From positions 1 through 64,000 of the forward strand of contig NZ_VRSV01000002.1 of assembly GCF_008017415.1 (NCBI RefSeq): a stretch of 64,000 bases of DNA. Reading direction: 5' to 3'. Origin of the DNA: Microbacterium hatanonis (GTDB taxonomy: Bacteria; Actinomycetota; Actinomycetes; Actinomycetales; Microbacteriaceae). Under the pieces are notes generated by a model. It was not told the origin of the DNA, made no database searches, and saw only the letters and a program-made list of their open reading frames with translations. The translations under genes and the position numbers were made by a program. Below, piece by piece: positions 19,607 to 29,088 of this stretch (position 1 is the first letter of the stretch; each line of letters starts with the position of its first letter).

Positions 19607-20230
19607 ATGTCCCCCCAGACGAAGACCGAACGCGCGCTCTCCCGCCCCGACGCCGCCGCCCTGATCGGATTCATGGTCAGCGGCGCGGTGATCGCGGTGT
19701 GGGTGGTGGTCAATGCCGTCCGACGCGTGCTCGAAGTGGTTCCGAACCGCGACGTACCGGTGACGGCCGTCTTCGACGGCACACGGGCCCAGGCACCGCT
19801 CGGCCCCGACGGCGCCGCCGTGACGGTGGAACTCGCGACCGCCCGGCTCATCGCGCCGGAGCTGCCCGTCGCATCCGTCATCGCACTCGTGATCGAGCAG
19901 ATCGCCCTCGTCGCGACGGTTCTCGTGGTGGTCGGTGCCCTCCTGTGGCTGACGAAGAACATCGTGCGGGGCACGATCTTCTCGCGCACGAACACGGCGC
20001 TCGTCTCGACGGCGGGGATCGTCGGGCTGCTCGGTTTCTGCGCGGTGCCGTTCTTCGCGAACATGGGCGCGAACGGGGCGTTCGCCTGGATCTCGGATCG
20101 CACGTTCGACAACGCGGTGATGTCGGTGGATCTGTTCCCGCTGCTCCTGCTGGCCTTCATCGCCGCCCTCGCCAGCACCGTGTTCACGGTCGGCGACCGG
20201 CTGCAGCGCGAGACCGAGGGGCTCGTCTGA
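19607..20230 (+). CDS. DUF2975 membrane protein, first copy
   Basis: A 207-residue membrane protein with four predicted helices (near 18-40, 95-125, 140-165, 180-200), an extracytoplasmic loop between helices 1 and 2, and the family's C-terminal DRLQRETEGLV motif. Members of DUF2975 are usually encoded with a small XRE regulator and their role is unknown. The start is ATG 19607, five bases after GGAG; ATG 19604 is an alternative. It overlaps the next gene by TGATG. Confidence 0.8.
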   Translation: MSPQTKTERALSRPDAAALIGFMVSGAVIAVWVVVNAVRRVLEVVPNRDVPVTAVFDGTRAQAPLGPDGAAVTVELATARLIAPELPVASVIALVIEQIALVATVLVVVGALLWLTKNIVRGTIFSRTNTALVSTAGIVGLLGFCAVPFFANMGANGAFAWISDRTFDNAVMSVDLFPLLLLAFIAALASTVFTVGDRLQRETEGLV

Positions 20231-20958
20231 TGGATCTGGGCACGGTCAATCTGCTTCTCGCCATCGCCGCCGTCGTCGCGCTCGTCGGTGCCGCGGCGCT
20301 CGTGGTGCGATCGGTGCGCCGGACGTGGTCGCACGACAGTCCCTTGAGCCTCCCGGAAACGGTCGTGGTGTCGGTCATCGGCAGCGGCGCCCTCCTCGGC
20401 ATCCCCCTGTCGCTGTACGGGCTCATCGCCTCGGGCGTGCAGCTCGCGAACACTGCCGCGGTGCGGGTCAACAGCATCGCCGTAAGCGGTGGCGAGTACC
20501 CGCCGATCCTCCGCGCATCCGACGCCCCCGTCGACGCCGGCTATGAGACGGCGTGGATCGAGGTCGCCAATCTCCCCGCGGGAGCGCGTTGGCTGCTGTG
20601 GGGCGAGCAGGCACTGACCACGCTCATCGGACTCACGATCGCCGTGGCCGTCGCCTGGCTCGCGCTCGCCCTCCTGCGTGGACGCCCGTTCACCCGCACC
20701 TTTCCATGGGTGCTCGCGATCGTCGCCATCGCCATCATGGTCGGCGGGATCGGCTCGCAGTTCGTCGGGGCCCTCGCCCGCTCCGAGACGGTCGCCTTCC
20801 TCGGCGATCCGCAGGTCATCACGGGAGCGGGCGGCTTCTCCGCGTTCTCGTTCGCGCTCGACCTCGGGCCCATCGGGTGGGGACTCGGCATCGGCCTGGT
20901 CGCGGGGGCGTTCCAGATCGGCACGCGTCTCCAGCGCGAGACGGCGGGTCTCGTATGA
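20230..20958 (+). CDS. DUF2975-like membrane protein, second copy
   Basis: A 242-residue paralogue of the preceding protein with the same layout: four helices, a longer extracytoplasmic loop (about 75-115) and the closing TRLQRETAGLV motif. The pair probably forms a complex. It overlaps both neighbours by one to four bases, so expression is coupled translationally. Confidence 0.75.
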   Translation: MDLGTVNLLLAIAAVVALVGAAALVVRSVRRTWSHDSPLSLPETVVVSVIGSGALLGIPLSLYGLIASGVQLANTAAVRVNSIAVSGGEYPPILRASDAPVDAGYETAWIEVANLPAGARWLLWGEQALTTLIGLTIAVAVAWLALALLRGRPFTRTFPWVLAIVAIAIMVGGIGSQFVGALARSETVAFLGDPQVITGAGGFSAFSFALDLGPIGWGLGIGLVAGAFQIGTRLQRETAGLV

Positions 20959-21191
20959 GCCCCGCGGCAGACGACGAGGGCCCCACTGGAATCCACTGCC
21001 GGCTGGACGAGCTGCTCGCCGCCCGCGGCATGACCCTCACGCGCCTCAGCGAGATCGTCGGGGTGAGTGTCGTGAACCTCTCCGTCCTGAAGAACGACCG
21101 CGCCCGCGCGATCCGCTACTCGACCCTCTCGGCCGTGTGCCGCGCCCTGGAGTGCGAGCCCGGCGACCTCCTGGTGCTCGCGCGCGACTGA
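20955..21191 (+). CDS. XRE-family regulator (YozG-like)
   Basis: A 78-residue helix-turn-helix protein. After a short N-terminal tail the core reads RLDELLAARGMTLTRLSEIV, then GVSVVNLSVLKNDRARAIRY and the C-terminal ALECEPGDLLV. The start ATG 20955 overlaps the preceding stop (ATGA). This type is the usual third gene of DUF2975 operons. It most likely controls its own promoter near 19535. Confidence 0.88.
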   Translation: MSPAADDEGPTGIHCRLDELLAARGMTLTRLSEIVGVSVVNLSVLKNDRARAIRYSTLSAVCRALECEPGDLLVLARD

Positions 21192-21216
21192 CGCGCAGCA
21201 TCCTCTCTGTACACAG

Positions 21217-21261
21217 GGATCGGCCGAAACGCCCCGCCTGGCGCGATGTCTCAGCCGATCC
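21217..21261. repeat. Dispersed palindromic repeat, copy 2
   Basis: The outer arms GGATCGGC/GCCGATCC enclose the shared core CCGCCTGGCGCGATGTCTC. It lies 26 bases after the stop of the XRE gene, in the same position relative to genes as copies at 7605 and 51661. Confidence 0.7.
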
Positions 21262-21452
21262 GTGGGTCTCGTGGCACCGTGGGTGACGACGGATGCTGCG
21301 CACTACCGCACGAGCGGGCTGTCGGGGAATCCTCGGCTACGCGAACCGGCTGCCGAATATCCTCAGTCCATGAACCGACGCGCGAAGCGAGACCCCGACA
21401 GTCATAGACCCGGCGCCCATTTGGGCGCATCCCGCACGATCGGAGTCGCACT

Positions 21453-22766
21453 GTGAGCGGCGACCTGATCTTCAACATCGTCCTGGTTCTGGTCTTCGTG
21501 CTCATCGGCGGCGTCTTCGCCGCCACCGAGATGGCGCTCGTCACCCTTCGCGAGAGCCAGCTCAACGCGATCGCCGCGCGCGGCAAGCGCGGCGAGAAGG
21601 TGGCCTCCCTCGCGCGCAACCCCAACCGCTTCCTCTCGGCCGTGCAGATCGGCGTCACCGTGGCCGGGTTCCTCTCGGCCGCCTACGGAGCATCGTCGAT
21701 CTCGCCCTACCTCGAGCCGCTGCTCGTCGCGATCGGCATGACGCCCGAGGTCGCCGACGGCGTCTCGACGGTCGTGCTCACGCTTGTCATCGCCTACTTC
21801 TCGCTTGTGCTCGGCGAGCTGGTGCCCAAGCGTCTGGCGATCCAGCGCAACGCCCAGTTCTCCTACGCCGTGGCCCCCGTGCTCAACGGGTTCGCCGTGC
21901 TGATGCGCCCGGTGATCTGGCTGCTGTCGGTGTCGACGAACGCGCTTGTACGCCTCCTCGGCGGCGACCCCGACAAGAACGCCGACGAGATGACCGACGA
22001 CGAGCTGCGCGACATCGTCTCGAGCCACGGCGGACTGCCCGAGGACGAGCGACGCATCCTCGACGACGTGCTGTCACTGCGCGATCGGCAGATCAGCGAG
22101 GTCATGCGCCCTCGCCTCGAGGTGATCGCCCTCGACGTCGCGATGACCATCGCCGACGCCGTCGAACGCGTGCAGCATCTCCCCTACTCCCGCTACCCGA
22201 TCACCGATTCGTCGATCGACGACATCATCGGGTTCGTGCACGTCCGCGATCTCTACGACGCCGCGTCCGCCGACCCGACGCGCGCCGTGTCGGAGATCGC
22301 GCGCGAGATCAGCTACCTGCCGGCATCGTCGCGGGTGCTGCCGACGCTGACCAAGATGCGTGCCGAAGAGCTGCACATCGCCGTCGTCGTCGACGAATAC
22401 GGCGGGACCGACGGGATCGTCACCCTCGAGGACCTCGTCGAGGAGGTCGTGGGCGAGATCTTCGACGAGTACGACGTCGAAGCAGCAGCCAACCCCGACG
22501 ACCCCGCGGGTGGCACGTTCGACGGGCGCCTGAACCTGCAGGACTTCGAGGAGGCCTCGGGCGTCGAGCTCGAACGCGGAACCTACGACACCCTGGCGGG
22601 CTTCATCATGGATCGCCTGGGACGCATTCCGGCGGTCGGCGACACCGTCGCCGTGCCCGACGCGACCCTGCGCGTGCAGCAGATGGAGAGGCGCCGCGTC
22701 GCGGAGGTCGCCGTCATCCGCACGGGCGCAGACCCCGACGACGCCGAGGAGGCGCCGGTCGTCTGA
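21453..22766 (+). CDS. HlyC/CorC (CNNM-type) transporter
   Basis: A 437-residue protein with an N-terminal DUF21/CNNM membrane domain (1-180; FAATEMALVTLRESQLNAI, VLGELVPKRLAIQ), a CBS pair (about 205-325; VMRPRLEVIALD, VVVDEYGGTDGIVTLEDL) and a C-terminal CorC_HlyC domain. The family exports or handles Mg2+ and Co2+. The start is GTG 21453. It stands alone, with a REP-like repeat upstream. Confidence 0.9.
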   Translation: MSGDLIFNIVLVLVFVLIGGVFAATEMALVTLRESQLNAIAARGKRGEKVASLARNPNRFLSAVQIGVTVAGFLSAAYGASSISPYLEPLLVAIGMTPEVADGVSTVVLTLVIAYFSLVLGELVPKRLAIQRNAQFSYAVAPVLNGFAVLMRPVIWLLSVSTNALVRLLGGDPDKNADEMTDDELRDIVSSHGGLPEDERRILDDVLSLRDRQISEVMRPRLEVIALDVAMTIADAVERVQHLPYSRYPITDSSIDDIIGFVHVRDLYDAASADPTRAVSEIAREISYLPASSRVLPTLTKMRAEELHIAVVVDEYGGTDGIVTLEDLVEEVVGEIFDEYDVEAAANPDDPAGGTFDGRLNLQDFEEASGVELERGTYDTLAGFIMDRLGRIPAVGDTVAVPDATLRVQQMERRRVAEVAVIRTGADPDDAEEAPVV

Positions 22767-22787
22767 CGCGAGTCCCGGTCGTCGCGC

Positions 22788-23534
22788 TCAGTTCACGCCG
22801 GCGACCGGGATGCGGGTTCCTTCGAGCCCGTCGCCCTGGAGCACCAGCTCGTAGGCGGTGTCGCTCTCGATGCCGGGGACCTCCCCCAGCGTCACCCGCG
22901 GGGCGAAGTCGCTCGTGCAGATCCTGTCGGCGGGCGACTCGGCCAGCGTGACGGTGATCTCACCCGGCGCGCTCACGAGGGCGTCCTGCACGACGGGCGG
23001 GCATCCGGACGACCCCCAGGTGAGCAGGGCGAACACGCCGTCGGCGCTGCTCCAGCCGGCGGTCGGGACGCCGCCGTCCTCGAGACCGTCCGAGGGGACG
23101 AGCCCGGCGACACCCGCCAGCTCGGTCGATCCGCTCGCCTCCGTGCCCGACACGGCGATCTCGAGATCCTCGGCGGGGTCGACGCCCTCGGGCACGACCA
23201 CGGCGAAGGCCCGCAGCACGTAGTCGCGCGTGCACGCCTGGTCTGCCGGCGGATCGGCGAGCTCCACAGTCAGCACCCCGTCGGCGTAGGCGACGTCGGA
23301 GGCCACCGGCACGCACGTCGAGCTTCCCCGGGTCAGGACGGCGATCATCGTCCCGCCACCGAGCCAGGCTGCGTCGATGTCGGCGTCGGCCGGCGCGCTC
23401 GCGTCGTCCGAGGGCGATGCCGCGGGGGTTCCGGAAGAGGACCCGGGGGCGGAGGGGGTCGCGCATGCGGCGAGACCTCCGGCCAGCAGGAGGAGCGAGG
23501 CGGCTGCGGCCAGGATCGACGTCGTGCGTGTCAT
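22788..23534 (-). CDS. Lipoprotein with two internal repeats
   Basis: A 248-residue lipoprotein: signal MTRTTSILAAA, hydrophobic core and lipobox LAAC (Cys about 24), then a Ser/Pro/Asp linker. The mature part has two tandem homologous modules of about 85 residues: the first has MIAVLTRGSSTCVPV and PADQACTRDY, the second FALLTWGSSGCPPV and PADRICTSDF. Each carries two cysteines, probably one disulfide. The start is ATG 23534 after GGAAGG. Role unknown. Confidence 0.75.
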   Translation of the reverse strand: MTRTTSILAAAASLLLLAGGLAACATPSAPGSSSGTPAASPSDDASAPADADIDAAWLGGGTMIAVLTRGSSTCVPVASDVAYADGVLTVELADPPADQACTRDYVLRAFAVVVPEGVDPAEDLEIAVSGTEASGSTELAGVAGLVPSDGLEDGGVPTAGWSSADGVFALLTWGSSGCPPVVQDALVSAPGEITVTLAESPADRICTSDFAPRVTLGEVPGIESDTAYELVLQGDGLEGTRIPVAGVN

Positions 23535-23619
23535 TGAGGCGGACCTTCCGAGTGGGGGCGTGCTCCCATCCTGCACAGAAAGGCGCCATGACGCACGACG
23601 CAGGGGCGGATGCTGCGCG

Positions 23620-25086
23620 CTACTGCAGCGCGGAGGTCAGCCTCGCGAGGTTGTCGAGCACGGTGGAACGCAGCGGCTGCTTGCGCCACTCCTCCACCGT
23701 GAGCTCACGGCTCAGATCGCGGTACATGTCTTCGACGGCATGCAGGTCGCGGACGAATTCGTCGCCGCGTACGAGCATCGAGATCTCGAGGTTGAGACCG
23801 AAGGAGCGCATGTCCATGTTGCTCGATCCGATGACGGCGACGTCGTCGTCGATCGTCAGGCTCTTGGAATGCAGGATGTAGGGCCTTCGATACATCCAGA
23901 TCTTCACGCCTGCTCGCAGGAGGGCTTCGTAGTAGCTCCGCTGCGCGTGGTAGACCATGGCCTGGTCGCCCTCCTCGGAGACGAACAGCTCGACGTGCAC
24001 GCCCTTCTGACAGGCGGTCGTGATCGCGAGCAGCAGCGCCTCGTCGGGCACGAAGTAGGGGCTGACGATGATGATCTTCTCCTCGGCCGCGAGGAGGAGC
24101 CCGAGGAACAGCTTCAGGTTGTTCTGGAAATCGAAGCCCGGGCCCGACGGGACGATCTGGCAGTCGAGGTCGCCCGGACCCGACGTGACGCTGGCGAGAT
24201 CGATCTCTTCCGTGAGGATCTCATCGGTCTCGCTGTACCAGTCGCTGAGGAACACGGCGTTGATGCTGGCGACGACCGGACCCTGCACGCGCACCATGAG
24301 GTCGACCCAGTGCAGGCCCCGGCGGATGTTCTTCGGCAGGTTGTATGTGGAGTCGGTGACATTCTGCGAACCCATGTAGGCGAGGTCGCCGTCGATGACG
24401 AGGAGCTTGCGGTGGTTGCGGAGATCGGGGCGCTGGTACTTGCCCTTGAGCGGCTGCACCGGGAGCAGGAGGTGCCATCGGGCCCCCATCGCGTCGAGTC
24501 GCGCGAGGGTCTGCTTGTAGAAGGGCTTGCCCCGGTTCGCCCAGTGATCCAGAAGCACGCGAACGACCACACCCCGGGCCGCCGCCTGCTCGAGTGCGCG
24601 GAAGAAGCCCTCGGTCGCCGCATCCGACTGCAGGATGTAGAACTCGACGTGCACGTAGCGCTCGGCGCGGCCGATGGCCTCGGCCATGGCGTCGAGGCTC
24701 TCCTGGTAGTCGTGGATGATGCGCGCGTCGTTGTCGCCCGCCAACGGCATCGCACCCAGGTTGCGGTTCATACCCACCAGCGCGGTGAACCAGTGCGGGG
24801 CGTTCGGGCGGAGCGTTCCGAAGTCGAGCGAGTCGCTCGTGTCATGGAGGTACTCGTTGATCGCCGCCTGCTTGCGGCGGAGCTTCCTCGGCAACCGCGG
24901 GTTGCCGATGAGAAGGAACAGCAGCACCCCGATGAACGGGATGAAGTAGATCGCGAGCAGCCACGCCATCGCGGCCGTGGGCCGCCGGTTGCGCGGCACC
25001 ACGATGATCGCGGTGATGCGGATGATCAGATCGACGACGAAGATCGTGACGACCCACCACGTCGCATCGAACGTGATGCTGACCAC
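23620..25086 (-). CDS. cls: Cardiolipin synthase
   Basis: A 488-residue phospholipase-D-family enzyme that condenses two phosphatidylglycerols (or PG and another phospholipid) into cardiolipin at the membrane. Two N-terminal helices (about 8-30 and 38-60) are followed by HKD motif one (NHRKLLVIDGDLAYMGSQN) and HKD motif two (LHSKSLTIDDDVAVIGSSN). Length and architecture match bacterial Cls. The start is GTG 25086. Confidence 0.92.
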   Translation of the reverse strand: MVSITFDATWWVVTIFVVDLIIRITAIIVVPRNRRPTAAMAWLLAIYFIPFIGVLLFLLIGNPRLPRKLRRKQAAINEYLHDTSDSLDFGTLRPNAPHWFTALVGMNRNLGAMPLAGDNDARIIHDYQESLDAMAEAIGRAERYVHVEFYILQSDAATEGFFRALEQAAARGVVVRVLLDHWANRGKPFYKQTLARLDAMGARWHLLLPVQPLKGKYQRPDLRNHRKLLVIDGDLAYMGSQNVTDSTYNLPKNIRRGLHWVDLMVRVQGPVVASINAVFLSDWYSETDEILTEEIDLASVTSGPGDLDCQIVPSGPGFDFQNNLKLFLGLLLAAEEKIIIVSPYFVPDEALLLAITTACQKGVHVELFVSEEGDQAMVYHAQRSYYEALLRAGVKIWMYRRPYILHSKSLTIDDDVAVIGSSNMDMRSFGLNLEISMLVRGDEFVRDLHAVEDMYRDLSRELTVEEWRKQPLRSTVLDNLARLTSALQ

Positions 25087-25164
25087 GAGACCTCCCGGCG
25101 AGCTGCTGCCCTCAGCGTAGCGGCGCGAGGGAGCGAGACCGCACGACGGGCGCGACCGGTGGGA

Positions 25165-25362
25165 TCAGCGCTCGGAGGAAGTCGCTGTGGAGGAGACGGG
25201 GGCCAGTCCGCGCTTCGCGCGCTCCTCGGCCTCGATCTTCGCGTAGACCTTGCGCTCCGTGCGGTCCATGCGGATGACGTTGCGGATCACGAAGTAGAAC
25301 ACGACCGACACCACCACGGTCGGCAGAAGCGACCAGATCACGGCGGCGGCGTAGGAGTCCAC
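25165..25362 (-). CDS. Small membrane protein of unknown function
   Basis: A 65-residue protein with one transmembrane helix (residues 5-27) followed by a charged cytoplasmic helix (IRMDRTERKVYAKIEAEERAK). Similar short proteins are common in actinobacteria, with no assigned role. The start GTG follows TTGAGGT. It is divergent from the DUF4192 gene. Confidence 0.65.
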   Translation of the reverse strand: MDSYAAAVIWSLLPTVVVSVVFYFVIRNVIRMDRTERKVYAKIEAEERAKRGLAPVSSTATSSER

Positions 25363-25477
25363 ACCTCAAGGATACGCGCTGTTCGCCGCCTCCTCCCCAA
25401 CGGTGGATTCTCATCACTCCTCCACATCCGCGCCTCCCGTCGACGCGGGCGGATGCTCCGCTCACGACGGTGGGTGC

Positions 25478-26641
25478 ATGACCCCGATCTTCAAGGCCAC
25501 CACCGCCGCCGACTTCCTCGCCCTGGTCCCCCGTCTCGCGGGTTTCTCCCCCTCGCGAAGCCTCGTCCTCGTGCCGTTCGCGGGCAATCGCACGCTCGGC
25601 GTGATGCGACTCGACCTCCCCGACGACACCGACGACGTGGAACGGATGGCGTCCACCTTCATCGGCCTCATCTGTCGGATCGCAACCGCCGACGCCCTGG
25701 CACCCGTGGTCTACACCGACGCCGCCTTCGCCGAGTCCGAGGGCCTCCCCCACGACCGCCTGATGAGCGCTCTCCTCGCCCGGGCCGACATCTGCGGTCT
25801 CGACGTGCGTGACGCGCTCTGCGTCGCGTCCGACGGCTGGGGCTCCTACATCGATCCGGGATGCCCGCCGGAGGGGCGAGACCTCGCCGAGCTCCGCCTG
25901 GACCGCGCGGAGCTCGACGACCTCCCCCTCGACCCGGGAGATCAGTCCACCGGCCACACGCTGCCACCGGTCGACCTCGCCGAGAAGGAACGCGTCGGAC
26001 GCGCACTTCACGACCTGTCCTTCGCGGTGTCGGTGCTGCAGAACGAGACCTGGGCCGACCCCGACGTGCCCGATGATCCCGCGCGGATCGACCCGCGCGC
26101 CCTCGCGGCCGCGGAGGCGCTCGACGACCTCCCCCTCCTCCTCGAGGACGCCCTCGACTGGGATCCGTCCCGTCTCGACGCCTTCCAGATCGCGACCCTC
26201 GGGTGGTCGCTCGCTCGGCCCGCGCTGCGCGACATCGCCCTCACGCAGTGGTGCCGTGACCTTGAGGCCGGAGACCGTGCCGCCGAGGCGCAGCTGCGGT
26301 GGCAGGACGGCGAGACGTATCCCGACGAGCTCGCGTCGTCGATGTGGGGCGAAGGGCCTCGGCCCGATCCGGAGAGGCTGGGCCTCGCCCTCGAGCTGTC
26401 GAGGCGGGTCGCCGCCGCCGTTCCGCGCGAGGATCGGCCGGGAGCGCTGGCCGCGTGCGCATGGCTGTCCTGGGCGCTCGGGCGATCGACTCACGCGGCC
26501 GCCTACGCCGGGGAGGCCGTGAAGATCGACCCCGCTCACGGTCTCAGCGAGATCGTGCTGACCTTCGTCGCGAACGCGCACCTGCCCGAGTGGGTCTTCG
26601 AACGCCCGGTGCCGCACGGGCCGGTGACGCAGGTGATCTGA
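25478..26641 (+). CDS. DUF4192-domain protein
   Basis: A 387-residue cytoplasmic protein of the actinobacterial DUF4192 family, recognised by MTPIFKATTAADFLALVPRL, then LVLVPF and the LRLDLP-like MRLDLPDD. The C-terminal half is helical with TPR-like composition (LALELSRRVAAAVPR, AYAGEAVKIDPAHG). No function is known for the family. The start is ATG 25478. It converges on lysS with a 15-base gap. Confidence 0.85.
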   Translation: MTPIFKATTAADFLALVPRLAGFSPSRSLVLVPFAGNRTLGVMRLDLPDDTDDVERMASTFIGLICRIATADALAPVVYTDAAFAESEGLPHDRLMSALLARADICGLDVRDALCVASDGWGSYIDPGCPPEGRDLAELRLDRAELDDLPLDPGDQSTGHTLPPVDLAEKERVGRALHDLSFAVSVLQNETWADPDVPDDPARIDPRALAAAEALDDLPLLLEDALDWDPSRLDAFQIATLGWSLARPALRDIALTQWCRDLEAGDRAAEAQLRWQDGETYPDELASSMWGEGPRPDPERLGLALELSRRVAAAVPREDRPGALAACAWLSWALGRSTHAAAYAGEAVKIDPAHGLSEIVLTFVANAHLPEWVFERPVPHGPVTQVI

Positions 26642-26656
26642 GGCGGGCGAATGCGA

Positions 26657-28174
26657 TTACTTGACGAGGGGGAAGAGGATCGTCTCGCGGATGCCGAGGC
26701 CCGTGATCGCCATGAGCAGGCGGTCGATCCCCATGCCCATGCCGCCGGTGGGCGGCATGCCGTGCTCGAGGGCCCGCAGGAACTCCTCGTCGATGCGCAT
26801 GGCCTCGACATCGCCGCGAGCGGCGAGCTGCGCCTGCTCGACGAACCGCTCCCGCTGGATCACGGGGTCGATCAGCTCGGAGTACCCGGTGGCCAGCTCG
26901 AAGCCCCGCACGTAGAGGTCCCACTTCTCGACGACCCCGGCGATGGAACGGTGCTCGCGCACCAGGGGGCTCGTGTCGACGGGGAAGTCCATGACGAAGG
27001 TGGGGCGCGTCAGAGAGGGCTTCACGAAGTGCTCCCAGAGCTCCTCGACCCACTTGCCGTGCGTCGGGTGCGCCGGCTCGTCGACGCCGACCTCGGCTGC
27101 GAAGGCGGCGAGCTCGTCGGCCGACGTCTCGGGGGTGATGGAGCGACCGGATGCTTCGGACAGCGACGCGTACATCGAGATCCGGTCCCACTGACCACCG
27201 AGGTCGTACTCCGTGCCGTCCGCCCAGGTGACGGTGGTCGACCCGGCGACCGCGATCGCCGCGTTCTGCACGAGCTCCTGCGTCAGATCGGCGATGCCGT
27301 TGTAGTCGGTGTACGACTGGTAGGCCTCGAGCATCGCGAACTCGGGGCTGTGTGTGGAGTCGGCACCCTCGTTTCGGAAGTTGCGGTTGATCTCGAACAC
27401 TCGGTCGATGCCGCCGACCACGGCGCGCTTGAGGAAGAGCTCCGGAGCGATGCGCAGGAACAACTCGGTGTCGAAGGCGTTCGAGCGCGTCACGAACGGC
27501 CGAGCACTGGCGCCGCCGTGCTGCACCTGCAGCATCGGCGTCTCGACCTCGACGAACTCGTGACCCGAGAACGTCTCGCGGAGGCTCGCGTTGACCTTCG
27601 CGCGGGCGAGCACCGTCTCGCGGGCGCGGTCGCGCACGATGAGATCGAGGAAGCGGCTGCGCACGCGGCTCTCCTCACTGAGCTCGGAGTGAAGGTTCGG
27701 CAGCGGCAGCACGGCCTTCGCAGCGATGCGCCAGTCGGCCACCATGATCGACAGCTCGCCGCGGCGGCTCGAGATGACCTCGCCCGAGACGTAGACGTGG
27801 TCGCCGAGGTCGACGAGTTCCTTCCATGCCTGGAGCGATTCCTCACCCACCGACGCGAGCGAGACCATCGCCTGGATGCGGCTGCCGTCGCCCGACTGCA
27901 GCGAGGCGAAACAGAGCTTGCCGGTGTTGCGGCTGAACACGATGCGCCCGGCGACGGCGGCCGTCACGCCCGTCTCGTCGCCCGCTTCGAGGTCGGCGAA
28001 CCGCTCGCGCAGCGCGGGAATGGTGTCGGTGACAGGGACGGTCACCGGGTAGGGCCCTCCCGCAGCATCCGTCCGCTCGGCCAGCAGCCTCTCGCGCTTG
28101 GCGAGACGCACGGCCTTCTGCTCGATGACGTCGTCGTCGGGCGTTTCAGGGGCGGCGTCGGGGGCGTCGGTCAT
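26657..28174 (-). CDS. lysS: Lysyl-tRNA synthetase, class II
   Basis: A 505-residue enzyme charging tRNA-Lys. The N-terminal OB fold (about 65-165, AGRIVFSRNTGKLCF) precedes the class II core with motif 1 (VETPMLQ), motif 2 (RVFEINRNFRNEGADSTHSPEF) and motif 3 (GGMGMGIDRLLM). The start is ATG 28174. The frame stays open far upstream but this extension overlaps panC and is not coding. Confidence 0.97.
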   Translation of the reverse strand: MTDAPDAAPETPDDDVIEQKAVRLAKRERLLAERTDAAGGPYPVTVPVTDTIPALRERFADLEAGDETGVTAAVAGRIVFSRNTGKLCFASLQSGDGSRIQAMVSLASVGEESLQAWKELVDLGDHVYVSGEVISSRRGELSIMVADWRIAAKAVLPLPNLHSELSEESRVRSRFLDLIVRDRARETVLARAKVNASLRETFSGHEFVEVETPMLQVQHGGASARPFVTRSNAFDTELFLRIAPELFLKRAVVGGIDRVFEINRNFRNEGADSTHSPEFAMLEAYQSYTDYNGIADLTQELVQNAAIAVAGSTTVTWADGTEYDLGGQWDRISMYASLSEASGRSITPETSADELAAFAAEVGVDEPAHPTHGKWVEELWEHFVKPSLTRPTFVMDFPVDTSPLVREHRSIAGVVEKWDLYVRGFELATGYSELIDPVIQRERFVEQAQLAARGDVEAMRIDEEFLRALEHGMPPTGGMGMGIDRLLMAITGLGIRETILFPLVK

Positions 28175-28236
28175 GCTCTCGATCCTACCGAGCGGCGTCG
28201 ACCGACTCGGGCGCGGCCCCTCGCCCGAGTACCGCC

Positions 28237-29088
28237 TCAGGGCAGCGAGATCTCGGCGTTGTCGATGAAGCGGTGCCCGGCGACGGTCGCCGCGATGAGC
28301 GCGAGAGCTCGCCCCGAGTGCGCCTCGTCGACGGGGAGGAAGGTCGCCGGATCGACGACGTTGAGGTATTCCAGGCGGATGCGCTCCTCGCCCATGAGCG
28401 ACGACTGCGCCGCCGCGATGCACGCGTCGACACCACGATCGGCGTTCGAGGCGGCGGCCTCGAGGGCGCGGGGCAGGAGCGCGGCAGCCCGACGATCGGC
28501 GGGTTCGAGCAGGTCGACACGGCTGGAGATCGGCAGACCGTCGTCGCTGCGCACGGTCGGCACGGTGGCGACCTCGATGTCGAAGAAGAGGTCGCGGATC
28601 ATCCGTCGCACGAGGAAGACGCGCTGCAGATCGCGCTCGCCGTAGACGGCGACGTCGGGCCGGATCAGGTGGAAGAGGATCGCCTCGGCCGTGAGCAGGC
28701 CGTCGAAGTAGTACGGCCGTGTGCGCCCCTCGTAGCGGAGACCGAGGTCTCCCGCCGAGACGCGCGTGGTCGCGATGCCCGCGGGAAGGAGCTCCGCCGC
28801 GTCGGGTGCGAACACGACGTCGACGCCGAGCCTGTCGAGGAGCGCGTCGTCCTGCGCGCGTCGCACCGGGTAGGCCTCGACGTCTGCCGACGTGCGGAAG
28901 CGCAGCGGGTTCACGAACGATGCGACGACCACGAGGTCGGCGCTCTCCCGCGCCCGCTCGACGAGGTCGACATGGGCTTCGTGGAGGGCGCCGAGCGTCG
29001 ACACCAGCGCGACCGACGCGGTGCCGCCTTCGGAGCCCGAGCGCAGCTCGGTGAGGCGGGAGCGCAGCGCGTCGAGGGAGCGGATCAT
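28237..29088 (-). CDS. Pantothenate synthetase-like protein with altered active site
   Basis: A 283-residue protein of the PanC fold (nucleotidylyl transferase). Canonical PanC joins pantoate and beta-alanine using ATP. Here the PTMG...HxGH region reads STLGALHEAH, NPMQF reads NPLRF (pantoate-binding Gln72 replaced by Arg), GEKDYQQ reads GERDLQR (Gln164 replaced by Arg) and RPxHF reads RPYYF. The ATP-side SSR is kept. It overlaps the DUF2520 gene by four bases, as in actinobacterial panC operons, but panD and coaX are absent. It may act on a different acid; calling it panC would overstate the evidence. Confidence 0.75.
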   Translation of the reverse strand: MIRSLDALRSRLTELRSGSEGGTASVALVSTLGALHEAHVDLVERARESADLVVVASFVNPLRFRTSADVEAYPVRRAQDDALLDRLGVDVVFAPDAAELLPAGIATTRVSAGDLGLRYEGRTRPYYFDGLLTAEAILFHLIRPDVAVYGERDLQRVFLVRRMIRDLFFDIEVATVPTVRSDDGLPISSRVDLLEPADRRAAALLPRALEAAASNADRGVDACIAAAQSSLMGEERIRLEYLNVVDPATFLPVDEAHSGRALALIAATVAGHRFIDNAEISLP

